Origin: an uncultured Spirochaetaceae bacterium
GTDB taxonomy: Bacteria; Spirochaetota; Spirochaetia; Treponematales; Treponemataceae
Assembly (NCBI GenBank): GCA_902799965.1
Contig: CADCCO010000005.1
Coordinates: 1 to 64,000 of the forward strand
DNA: 64,000 nt
Reading direction: 5' to 3'
Each line of letters opens with the position of its first letter. Position 1 is the stretch's first letter. Under the pieces are notes generated by a model that saw only the letters and a list, made by a program, of their open reading frames with translations, searched no databases and was not told where the DNA came from. Made by a program: the position numbers and the translations under genes. Below, in pieces: positions 1 through 7,472 of the stretch.

Positions 1-108
1 TCATTCCTATTGTAGCATAGAAATCGCCGCTTGAATAGGTCGAGCCGCCAGCGCGAAGAGCGGCCTGTCCCACTAGCAAAAGCGCGAAAAATGCGATAAT
101 ATGGCTTC
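1..108. other. Upstream region of aroB at the window edge
   Basis: No gene is visible on the plus strand here. The right end (about 70-85) carries CACTAGCAAAAG, shared with the dispersed palindromic elements near 42.3 and 43.8 kb, preceded by an imperfect GC-rich hairpin. A GATAAT at 95-100 lies 8 nt before the aroB ATG, and TAGCAA at 74-79 is a weak -35 candidate. On the minus strand TACAAT (plus positions 9-14) lies just before an ATG at 4-2, so a divergent gene may start at the edge. This is weak evidence. Confidence 0.35.
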
Positions 109-1386
109 ATGCAAGAAAACGTCTTTTCCATAAATTACCAAAAGCAATATATCGCCACGCCAAAAAGCGAGATTCATTTTATCCAAGACAAAATCGACTT
201 AAAAAAGCTCTTTTTTTCAAGCGGAACGGCATCAAGCGGCAACTGCGCGAAAGCCAAAAAAGAAGCGTCCAACGGACGCGGTGACCCCGCTCGAAAGAAC
301 GATTGTAGTCTTGCGTCCGTCAACACGAGCGGAAGCCGGCTATTTACGATTGACACAAACGTGGCGGCCCTGCCCTGCCTTAAAAATTTCGTCGCGCTCT
401 TCGCCGCAAACCAAAACAAAAAGGCAAGCCCAAAAAGCGCCGCCGCCAAAATCAAGCCCGGCGTTTACGACGGCTCAGGCGCGGCCAAAGGAAACGCGCT
501 TGTCATCGTCCAGGCCGGAGAAAAACACAAGACGATAAAGACCGTCCTCCAAATCGTGGAGGCCGCGCTGGACCGCGCCTTTACCCGAAAAGACGTTTTT
601 TGCGCCATCGGCGGCGGCGTCCTTACCGACATGACGGCCTTCGCGGCCTCGCTCTACAAGCGCGGCGCCCTTTGCGAATTTGTTCCCACAAGCCTGCTCG
701 CCATGGTGGACGCGGCTATGGGCGGAAAGACCGGCTGCGACTTTGACGACTACAAAAACATGATTGGCGCCTTCTACCCCGCGCGCGCCCTTTACGTCTA
801 CCCGGACTTTGTCCAAAGCCTTAACGAGCGCGAATACCGCTCAGGCTTTGCCGAAGCCTTTAAGACCGCGCTTCTTTACGACAAAAAAATGTTTGCAGAA
901 ATTTCAAAAAAGCGAGAGCTTGTAAAAAAGCGCGACTCCGCTTTTGTATTTAAAATGATTCAAGCTTGCGCAAAGGCAAAGGCACGCGTGGTCCAAAAGG
1001 ACATGACCGAAAAAAACATTAGAATGCAGCTCAACTTAGGCCACACATTTGGCCACGCGCTTGAAACTTGCGCGGGGCTTGGAAAAATCGCGCACGGAGA
1101 CGCCGTCGCATGGGGAATAGGCCGCGCGCTTTGCCTTAGCCAAAAGCTTGGCCTTTGCCCAGACGAATACAAAGAAAAAGTCTTTGAGCTTCTAGAATAC
1201 TTTGGCTGGGAAACAGCCGCCGCCCCCAAATGCTTTTGCCCCAAAGACGGCGCGAAAAAAATTCTTTGCGCGATGAAGCGCGACAAAAAGAATTCCTCCA
1301 GCAAAATCCGCGTTATATTGCAAAGCGGCCTTTGCGAAACTGTAATAACGGAAGTCTCCGACAAGGATATCTTAAAATGCCTGTGA
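109..1386 (+). CDS. aroB: 3-dehydroquinate synthase
   Basis: Converts DAHP to 3-dehydroquinate in the shikimate pathway (cytoplasm, NAD- and metal-dependent). The family core is clear: GGGVLTD near residues 167-173, the MGGKTG stretch near 205, a substrate-contacting K/N region, and NLGHTFGHALE near 307-317 carrying the metal-binding histidines. At 425 aa it is longer than the usual 350-370 aa. The excess lies in two low-complexity N-terminal stretches (about residues 39-75 and 102-128) rich in Ala, Ser, Lys and Asn. The ATG at 109 has no evident Shine-Dalgarno and sits 8 nt after a GATAAT, so the message may be leaderless. The stop overlaps the start region of the downstream cysteine desulfurase by 10 nt, implying co-transcription. 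Confidence 0.93.
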   Translation: MQENVFSINYQKQYIATPKSEIHFIQDKIDLKKLFFSSGTASSGNCAKAKKEASNGRGDPARKNDCSLASVNTSGSRLFTIDTNVAALPCLKNFVALFAANQNKKASPKSAAAKIKPGVYDGSGAAKGNALVIVQAGEKHKTIKTVLQIVEAALDRAFTRKDVFCAIGGGVLTDMTAFAASLYKRGALCEFVPTSLLAMVDAAMGGKTGCDFDDYKNMIGAFYPARALYVYPDFVQSLNEREYRSGFAEAFKTALLYDKKMFAEISKKRELVKKRDSAFVFKMIQACAKAKARVVQKDMTEKNIRMQLNLGHTFGHALETCAGLGKIAHGDAVAWGIGRALCLSQKLGLCPDEYKEKVFELLEYFGWETAAAPKCFCPKDGAKKILCAMKRDKKNSSSKIRVILQSGLCETVITEVSDKDILKCL

Positions 1387-2555
1387 ATCCAGAACTTTAC
1401 TTTGACTGGGCCGCGACGGCCATTCCCGACCAAGACATTTTGGAGGCCGCGCTAAAGGAATCCCTGGCGGCTTGGGCCAACCCTTCAAGCGTCCATGCGG
1501 CCGGAAAAGAGGCTCGCGCCGCGTTGGAAAAAGCGCGCTCGGACTGCGCGGCCGTCTTGGGCGTCCAAGCCAAGCAAATTTTCTTCACTTCCGGCGGAAC
1601 GGAAAGCGACCACATTCCCCTTTTGGCGATTTTAAACCGCCCCGAAAAAGGAAACGTCGCCGTGAGCGCAATCGAGCACCCAGCCTTGCGCGAAATGGCG
1701 GAGGAACTCAAGAAGTGCGGAATCGAACCGCGCCTTATTCCCGCCGACAAAAACGGATTTGTCACGCCCGAAGCGGTTTTGCAAACGGTGGACGAAAAGA
1801 CTTTGTTCGTGTCCGTGATGGCGGTGAACAACGAAACCGGAGCCGTCCAGCCAATCCAAAAAATCGCCGCCGCGCTTGAGGAAAAGTATAAGGGCAAACG
1901 AAAGCCGCGCTTCCACGTTGACTGCGTGCAGGCCCTTGGAAAAATCCCGATTGACTTTTTGAGCGAGCCGGGCGTGGATTCGGCGGCCTTCAGCGCCCAT
2001 AAAATTTGCGGTCCGCGCGGCATCGGCCTTCTTTACTTAAAAAAAGAGGAAGAAATATTTTTGCGCGGCGGCGGGCAAGAAGGAGGCGTCCGTAGCGGAA
2101 CCGAAAACCTCTTTGGCGCCATCGCTTTTGGCGAATGTTTGGAAAAATACGCCTTTGTTCCCGGAAAAGAAAACCGGCGCTTGGAAGAGCAAAAAGAATG
2201 GACGGCGGACTTTATCAAGGAATTGCTTGCAATAAAAGGCGCAGGCGTAATCCCTGAGTCGCGCGGCAGTCTTAGCCAGGACAGCGATTCATTTTCGCCA
2301 TGGGTGATACAGGCAAGCTTTAAGAACATTCCCGGCCAGGTAATGCTCCGCGCGCTTGACGCGAAAGGAATCTGCGTTTCAACCGGAAGCGCCTGCTCGT
2401 CAAAGAAAGCCTCGCGGCCGATTTTGGAAGCGATGGGAGTTCCGGCGGCGCAAAGGGAAACGTCCGTGCGATTTAGCTTTGGGCCGACCACGACGCGCGA
2501 GGGAATGCAGGCGCTTTTGGCCGCGGTAAAGGAAGTTTGCGCGGCGTTCAACTAG
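1377..2555 (+). CDS. Cysteine desulfurase (NifS/IscS family)
   Basis: PLP enzyme that takes sulfur from cysteine for Fe-S clusters or tRNA thiolation. I chose the ATG at 1377 (MPVNPELYFDWAATA), which overlaps the aroB stop, because family members begin with this Y.D..AT motif. The frame is open further upstream, but that part has no family similarity. The PLP lysine is in SAHKICGPRG (about residue 208) and the persulfide cysteine in STGSACSSKK (about residue 339). Length (392 aa) is normal. No iscU or nifU scaffold gene is adjacent, so the substrate pathway cannot be assigned from context. It converges on rlmN with a 33-bp gap. Confidence 0.92.
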   Translation: MPVNPELYFDWAATAIPDQDILEAALKESLAAWANPSSVHAAGKEARAALEKARSDCAAVLGVQAKQIFFTSGGTESDHIPLLAILNRPEKGNVAVSAIEHPALREMAEELKKCGIEPRLIPADKNGFVTPEAVLQTVDEKTLFVSVMAVNNETGAVQPIQKIAAALEEKYKGKRKPRFHVDCVQALGKIPIDFLSEPGVDSAAFSAHKICGPRGIGLLYLKKEEEIFLRGGGQEGGVRSGTENLFGAIAFGECLEKYAFVPGKENRRLEEQKEWTADFIKELLAIKGAGVIPESRGSLSQDSDSFSPWVIQASFKNIPGQVMLRALDAKGICVSTGSACSSKKASRPILEAMGVPAAQRETSVRFSFGPTTTREGMQALLAAVKEVCAAFN

Positions 2556-2588
2556 CGCGCCGCCGGCGTTAAGGTCTTGCAAACGATT

Positions 2589-3614
2589 TTATTCTTTTGA
2601 AAATTTCGCGCTGCCCAGCTGGCCGCAGGCGCCCTTGATTCCAGCGCCCCGCCGCCGCCGCATAGTCACGTTAAGGCCGGCCTTTTCAAGCGCGGCAAAA
2701 AAGGCGTCGCACTCTTCGCGGCTCGGCTCTTCAAAGGGCAGCGTTTCAATCGGATTCCAAGGAATAAGATTTATGTTCGCGTCCAAGCCGCGCGCGAATT
2801 CCACCATGCGGGCGGCCGAGTCCGGGCCGGTGTTTTTTCCTTTAAGCAGGGCGGCTTCGAGCGTCACGCGGCGGCCAGACTTTTGGGCGTAGTAAGCGAT
2901 CGCCTTTTTTAGGTCCGCCAAGGAATTTCCTTTGGCGACCGGCATAAGCTCCTTGCGCAAGTCTTCGTCCGCCGTGGTAAGGCTGACCGCCAAACGAATT
3001 TTGGGGCCGTTGTCCGCCAAGTCGTAAATGCCGGGAACGATTCCGCAAGTGGAAAGAGTCATCCGCTTGGAGCCGAGCGCGCGGCCTTCTTTGTCAGTCA
3101 GAATTTTTATCGCCTTTCGGATTCCGTCAAGGTTAAGAAGAGGCTCGCCCATTCCCATAAAGACAATGTTTTGAAGCTCGCCGCATTCCTTTTCCAAAAA
3201 CAAAAACTGCTCGACGATTTCGGCCGCGGTCAAATTGCGGGCAAAGCCCAAATGGCCTGTCTGGCAAAAAGCGCAGGCCATCGCGCATCCGGCCTGGCAG
3301 GAAACGCAGGCGGTCTTGCGCCCCTCGATGTCGGTCAGCAAAACCGTTTCGATTAAAAGGCCGTCGCAAGTCTTTATTTGAAGCTTGACGCTTCCGTCCG
3401 AATCGCGGAAAACTTGGTTCACGCTCGAAGATCGCAAGGCGGCCTTTTCTTCCAGCGAGGCGCGCAAGTCCTTGGACAAATTCGTCATTACGTCAAAAGA
3501 CTCCGCTCCAAGAGAAATCCATTTAAAAATTTGCTTTGCCCTAAAGGCCGGCGTCAGGTTCAGCTGAGAAGAAATTTCTTCCGGCAAAAGGCCGGACAAA
3601 ACGATTTTTTCCAT
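2589..3614 (-). CDS. rlmN: Dual-specificity 23S rRNA/tRNA adenine-C2 methyltransferase (radical SAM)
   Basis: Methylates C2 of A2503 in 23S rRNA and A37 in a subset of tRNAs. The radical SAM cluster motif CxxxCxxC is at C110, C114 and C117. The C-terminal GACGQL motif supplies the methyl-accepting cysteine (C330), and GMGEPLLN matches the family SAM-binding motif. At 341 aa it is a standard length. The start is at MEKIVLSG. It lies 38 bp downstream of the TPR gene on the same strand and may share its transcript. Confidence 0.95.
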   Translation of the reverse strand: MEKIVLSGLLPEEISSQLNLTPAFRAKQIFKWISLGAESFDVMTNLSKDLRASLEEKAALRSSSVNQVFRDSDGSVKLQIKTCDGLLIETVLLTDIEGRKTACVSCQAGCAMACAFCQTGHLGFARNLTAAEIVEQFLFLEKECGELQNIVFMGMGEPLLNLDGIRKAIKILTDKEGRALGSKRMTLSTCGIVPGIYDLADNGPKIRLAVSLTTADEDLRKELMPVAKGNSLADLKKAIAYYAQKSGRRVTLEAALLKGKNTGPDSAARMVEFARGLDANINLIPWNPIETLPFEEPSREECDAFFAALEKAGLNVTMRRRRGAGIKGACGQLGSAKFSKE

Positions 3615-3652
3615 AGGCCGGAACGCGCTCTTGGAAGCCGCGCCTTTTCGCG

Positions 3653-4789
3653 CTAGTCGTTTCTCTTAAGGCGGTCAAGCGTGTCGTTGACGGCTTGGCT
3701 TCTGATGCCGAAGCGCTGGAAAGACTCCAAGGTTTCAATCGCCTTTTTCTTTTGCCCCAGCTTGACGTAGCTGTCGGCCAAGTCGATGTAAAGGCGGTAG
3801 TTTTTGGGGTCGTTCTTTATCAAGGCGCCCAGGCGCTCCACGCTTTCCTCGTAGCGGCCCTCGCCCTTGCAAATCAAGGCCAAGCCAAGCGCGGCGTAAA
3901 TGTCAAAGTCGATGTTCATCGCCTTGTTGTAATACATTTCGGCGGTCTTGTAGTCGCCGGAATTTCGGTACGCGTCGCCCGCGCGGGTAAGGATTACCTT
4001 GTTGTTGGGGTCCATGTCCAAAATTTTGTTCCAGTATTCAATCGAGCGGAACTGCTGGTTCATTCCGCGGTAGCAGTCGGCAAGGCCGAAGAGCGCGTAA
4101 AAGTTTTTGGGGTCAAGGCTGAGCGCGCGCTCAAAGAAAGGAACGCCCTTTTCGAAAGTCTTGAGCTTTCTGTGGCAGTTTCCGATGCTGGTGAGAACGC
4201 GGATGTCGACTTGGCTTTCGTTGAGCTCCAACATTCTTGTCCAGTAAAAAAGAGCGTCGGTGTATTCCTTAAAGTCGTAGTGCAAGTGGCCCAAGCCAAT
4301 CAGCGCGTAGGGATTGTTCTCTTCCATGTCCAAAACTTTAAGATACAATTGCTTGCTCTTCTTAAAGTCGCGGATTTTTCGGTAAGCGTCGGCCACGCGC
4401 GTAAGGACCGTGATGTTGCGGTCGTCGTGGACCAAGTACTGCTCCCATATGTCAATCGCCTTGTGGAACTGGTTCAAAGTCTTGTAGCAGTCGGCCAGGC
4501 CAAAAAGCGCGTAGTTGTTTCCGGGGTAGAACGAAAGGCACTTTGTGTAATAGTCAATCGCGTCGTTAAAGTGGTTCAGCTTTCGCTCGCTGTCGCCCAA
4601 GCCGACGAGCGCGTAGTTGTTGTTGGCTTCGATTTCCAATATTTTCTTGAATTCGGCTTTGGCCGCGTCGATTTCGCCTTCCTTCAAAAGCTGGTAGCCC
4701 CGCTTTGAAAGCTCCGCGATTTCGTTGTTCTTTCCGTCCGGCTTAATGTCCGGGAATTCCTCAAAGAGGCTCGGCTCCATTTCGCTCAT
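3653..4789 (-). CDS. TPR-repeat protein
   Basis: 378 aa built almost entirely of tetratricopeptide repeats, with about nine copies of a 34-residue unit. The recurring NNYAL.GL.D signature alternates with ..LTR.GDAYR, covering roughly residues 25-365. No signal peptide or membrane segment is seen, so it is probably a cytoplasmic scaffold. It lies 37 bp downstream of a small partner gene on the same strand. That pairing, and the similarity to other TPR proteins in this window, suggests a spirochaete-specific adaptor. The function is unknown. Confidence 0.85.
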   Translation of the reverse strand: MSEMEPSLFEEFPDIKPDGKNNEIAELSKRGYQLLKEGEIDAAKAEFKKILEIEANNNYALVGLGDSERKLNHFNDAIDYYTKCLSFYPGNNYALFGLADCYKTLNQFHKAIDIWEQYLVHDDRNITVLTRVADAYRKIRDFKKSKQLYLKVLDMEENNPYALIGLGHLHYDFKEYTDALFYWTRMLELNESQVDIRVLTSIGNCHRKLKTFEKGVPFFERALSLDPKNFYALFGLADCYRGMNQQFRSIEYWNKILDMDPNNKVILTRAGDAYRNSGDYKTAEMYYNKAMNIDFDIYAALGLALICKGEGRYEESVERLGALIKNDPKNYRLYIDLADSYVKLGQKKKAIETLESFQRFGIRSQAVNDTLDRLKRND

Positions 4790-4826
4790 TTTTAACTCCT
4801 AACTTTTTTTCTTTCCTTCTCTCTTT

Positions 4827-5186
4827 TTATTCTTCTCCGCCATTTTCGCCGTCCTTTAAAAGGCTTCCGATTGTGGCGGCGATTTTTTCGTAAATCGGCC
4901 CGGTCTTGCTGGTGTTATGCGCCAGCGTGTACATTTTCAGCGCCTTTAGCGTTTGCTTTTTTTTGGCGTATTCGTCGCCTACCCGAATCAAGCCGTCCGA
5001 ATAGCCGGTTGTCAAATAAATCCGCCGCGCGCTTTCGATGTCGCCCTTGTTGAAAAAAACATTCCCGCGCCTGTTTAGAATCGCCTTTTGCTCTGACGAA
5101 AGCCCCTTTATGGGTTTGTCGGTAACTTTTATAAATCCGTCGGGAATTTGATGCTCTTCCACAACGTCTTTAAAATTCAAGGCCAT
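4827..5186 (-). CDS. Small conserved-type hypothetical protein
   Basis: 119 aa from the ATG at 5186 (MALNFKDVVEEHQIP). A TTG 12 nt upstream is in frame, but the GGAA between them is better read as a weak ribosome-binding site for the ATG. The protein is soluble and charged, with a helical, degenerate TPR-like middle (FNKGDIESARRIYLTTG, then KALKMYTLAHN). It is co-directional with the TPR gene 37 bp downstream and probably its partner. A TTGACA-16-TACAAT promoter lies upstream. I do not recognise a family or function. Confidence 0.75.
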   Translation of the reverse strand: MALNFKDVVEEHQIPDGFIKVTDKPIKGLSSEQKAILNRRGNVFFNKGDIESARRIYLTTGYSDGLIRVGDEYAKKKQTLKALKMYTLAHNTSKTGPIYEKIAATIGSLLKDGENGGEE

Positions 5187-5221
5187 AAACTTTTCCAATG
5201 TTTTTTTTCTATAACAGTATA

Positions 5222-5249
5222 ATTGTAGCGCAAATTTCTAATTTGTCAA
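5222..5249 (-). promoter_or_regulatory. Sigma70-type promoter for the small gene/TPR pair
   Basis: Reading the minus strand: TTGACA (plus 5244-5249), a 16-bp spacer, then TACAAT (plus 5222-5227), about 36 nt before the ATG at 5186. Both hexamers are near consensus. It is divergent from the aldolase promoter. Confidence 0.7.
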
Positions 5250-5284
5250 GTTTTTTCGCGCCTGCTTTTTCTTAAAAAGCGCCC

Positions 5285-5313
5285 TTGAACAATTCCGTCT
5301 TTTAAACTATAAT
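5285..5313 (+). promoter_or_regulatory. Sigma70-type promoter for the aldolase gene
   Basis: TTGAAC at 5285-5290, a 17-bp spacer and TATAAT at 5308-5313. An AAGGAG ribosome-binding site follows at about 5330, before the ATG at 5344. Confidence 0.8.
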
Positions 5314-5343
5314 ATTGCCATTAAATCCTTAAGGAGCTTTTTT

Positions 5344-6342
5344 ATGGTTAACTACAAAGATTTGGGCCTTGTGAACACGCGCGACATGTTCGCCAAGGCA
5401 ATGAAGGGCGGATACGCCATTCCCGCGTTCAACTTCAACAACATGGAGCAGATGCAGGCCATCATCATGGCTTGCGTTGAGGCCAAGTCTCCCGTCATCT
5501 TGCAGGTTTCAAAGGGAGCCCGCGCCTACGCCAACGCCAACATTCTTCGCAACATGGCCCGCGGCGCCGTCGAGTACGCCCACGAATTGGGATGCGACAT
5601 TCCGATCGTTCTCCACCTTGACCACGGCCCGAATTTTGAAGTTGCCAAAGACTGCATCGACAACGGATTTTCTTCAGTCATGATCGACGGTTCGGCCCTT
5701 CCCTACGACGAGAACGTAGCGGTTACAAAAAAGGTTGTCGAATACGCCCACAAATACGACGTTACCGTAGAAGCCGAGCTTGGCGTTCTTGGCGGCGTTG
5801 AGGACGAAGTTTCAGCCGAAGAGTCAAAGTACACAAAGCCCGAGGAAGTAATCGACTTTACTTCAAAGACTGGCTGCGACTCATTGGCCATCTCAATCGG
5901 AACAAGCCACGGCCGCTGCAAGTTCACTCCGGCCCAGTGCACACGCACTCCCGACGGAGTCTTGATTCCTCCGCCGTTGGCCTTTGACGTATTGGCCGCC
6001 ATCGAGCAAAAGCTCCCCGGCTTCCCGATCGTTTTGCACGGATCTTCTTCAGTTCCCGTTGAATACGTAAAGATCATCGAGCAGTACGGCGGAAAGATTC
6101 CGGACTCAGTCGGAATCCCCGAAGAGCAGCTTCGCAAGGCCGCAAAATCAGCCGTTTGCAAAATCAACATCGACTCTGACGGACGCTTGGCCATGACAGC
6201 CGCCATCCGCCGCCACCTTGCCGAGCACCCGGGCGACTTTGACCCCCGCCAGTACCTTACTCCGGCCCGCGAAGAGCTTAAGAAGATGTACATGCACAAG
6301 TGCGTGAACGTCCTCGGCTCAGCCGGCCACGCTTTGGACTAG
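5344..6342 (+). CDS. fba: Class II fructose-1,6-bisphosphate aldolase
   Basis: Cleaves fructose-1,6-bisphosphate to DHAP and glyceraldehyde-3-phosphate in glycolysis; zinc-dependent. Visible family motifs are AIPAFNFNNMEQMQAI at the N-terminus, the zinc-ligand segment VLHLDHGPNFE, the EAELG..GG metal/substrate region, and VLHGSSSVP near the phosphate site. At 332 aa it fits the longer class II form. The start has a strong AAGGAG ribosome-binding site. The gene is monocistronic, between a consensus promoter and a strong terminator. Its codon choice looks like that of a highly expressed gene (many AAG and TAC codons). Confidence 0.96.
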   Translation: MVNYKDLGLVNTRDMFAKAMKGGYAIPAFNFNNMEQMQAIIMACVEAKSPVILQVSKGARAYANANILRNMARGAVEYAHELGCDIPIVLHLDHGPNFEVAKDCIDNGFSSVMIDGSALPYDENVAVTKKVVEYAHKYDVTVEAELGVLGGVEDEVSAEESKYTKPEEVIDFTSKTGCDSLAISIGTSHGRCKFTPAQCTRTPDGVLIPPPLAFDVLAAIEQKLPGFPIVLHGSSSVPVEYVKIIEQYGGKIPDSVGIPEEQLRKAAKSAVCKINIDSDGRLAMTAAIRRHLAEHPGDFDPRQYLTPAREELKKMYMHKCVNVLGSAGHALD

Positions 6343-6358
6343 GATTAGTTTCCTGACC

Positions 6359-6397
6359 AAAAACGCCCGCGATTTTATTTCGCGGGCGTTTTTTTTG
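6359..6397 (+). terminator. Intrinsic terminator after fba
   Basis: A GC-rich hairpin with arms AACGCCCGCG and CGCGGGCGTT around an ATTTTATTT loop, followed by a run of T. A-tracts precede it, so it could also act in the other direction. Confidence 0.9.
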
Positions 6398-6483
6398 TCC
6401 AAACCCCCGCGGGGGGCTTGACAAATAGTAAAAAATTCATATCATATCTTCCCCAAAATTCGCAAAAAAATTCGCTCTTTTTA

Positions 6484-6511
6484 TTGACTAAAGTTCGCCA
6501 ATCGTTATAAT
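6484..6511 (+). promoter_or_regulatory. Promoter for the TPR/greA operon
   Basis: TTGACT at 6484-6489, a 16-bp spacer and TATAAT at 6506-6511. The ATG at 6524 is only 12 nt beyond the -10 box, so the leader would be about 5 nt and could not hold a normal Shine-Dalgarno. Confidence 0.75.
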
Positions 6512-6523
6512 GGAATTTGCGCT

Positions 6524-7444
6524 ATGTCGGACAAAATACTGCAGGCATACAGTTTGATTCGGAGCGGGAACCCGTCCCAAGCCAAGGACTTGCTTAACGG
6601 CGCCTTGGTCTACGAACTGGAAAACCAAGAGATTCTCTTTACGATTGACTGCTGCAATTTTTGGATAGACGTAATGGACAGGGCCGGCGGCCTTGACGAC
6701 GATTTTGAGCGCGGACAAAGCTATTGCAACGAATGGAAAAACTTCCTGCAATTCTTGGCGCGCAAGGAACGGACTTTTGACCGCACGCTTTTCGCGGTCC
6801 GCGCGGGCGTTTTTTCAACCGCGCTCGCCTGCTTCAACCAGCTGGCCGCCGAAAAAGACGCCGCCCTAAAGGCGGAGATTTTGCGAAAGACCGGCCTTTG
6901 CTACAAAAAGCTTGGCTCTTACGAAACGGCGCGGACTTGCCTTGCCGAAGCCAACGACGCGCGGCCCGACTCGGCGGCCATAATAGCCGAGATGGCCGAC
7001 TGCTACGCCCTTTGCGGAGAGGAAAAGCAGGCCAAGGTTTTGTTCCGCGAGGCCTTTTACATAGAGCCGCAAAAAATCGAGCCGGAGTTTTTGGATTCCG
7101 AATTGATTCAGTGCCTGATACGCAACGTAAGGCAAAAAGGATATTCCGGCGCGGCGCTTTTGGAATGGGTTCCGGTTTACGGCCAGCTCTACGGAGTCTT
7201 TACCGTAAAGCGAAAGCTGCGCCCGCAGGAAATAGCGCGGCTCAAGCAGGAGATTTACGCAAAGGAAAACGAAATAAAGGATTCAGGCTGCCAAAGGGAA
7301 TTGCTGACGCCGCGCCTGATAAACCTTTACTTTTGGCTGATTGACTACTTTGTGGCGGCCAAGGAAAACGTCAGCAAGATGAACGACATCATTACAAGAA
7401 TAAAAATTCTTGACACGGATATATACGAACTTTACATCAAGTAA
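6524..7444 (+). CDS. TPR-containing protein of unknown function
   Basis: 306 aa, no signal peptide. Two or three TPR units are visible at about residues 120-190 (LRKTGLCYKKLGSYETARTC, then AEMADCYALCGEEKQAKVLF). The flanks are helical without a recognised domain. The stop is 28 bp before the extended greA, so the two are probably co-transcribed from the promoter at 6484. The pairing suggests a shared role, but nothing in the sequence names it. Confidence 0.8.
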   Translation: MSDKILQAYSLIRSGNPSQAKDLLNGALVYELENQEILFTIDCCNFWIDVMDRAGGLDDDFERGQSYCNEWKNFLQFLARKERTFDRTLFAVRAGVFSTALACFNQLAAEKDAALKAEILRKTGLCYKKLGSYETARTCLAEANDARPDSAAIIAEMADCYALCGEEKQAKVLFREAFYIEPQKIEPEFLDSELIQCLIRNVRQKGYSGAALLEWVPVYGQLYGVFTVKRKLRPQEIARLKQEIYAKENEIKDSGCQRELLTPRLINLYFWLIDYFVAAKENVSKMNDIITRIKILDTDIYELYIK

Positions 7445-7472
7445 AGAAACCACAGCTTTAGGAGAAAAGCGA

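Noticed and set aside
3695..4708. A 337-residue open frame on the plus strand opposite the TPR gene
   Set aside because: It is Val/Ala-rich, has no start context, no family motifs, and mirrors the period of the TPR repeats on the other strand. It is an antisense shadow.
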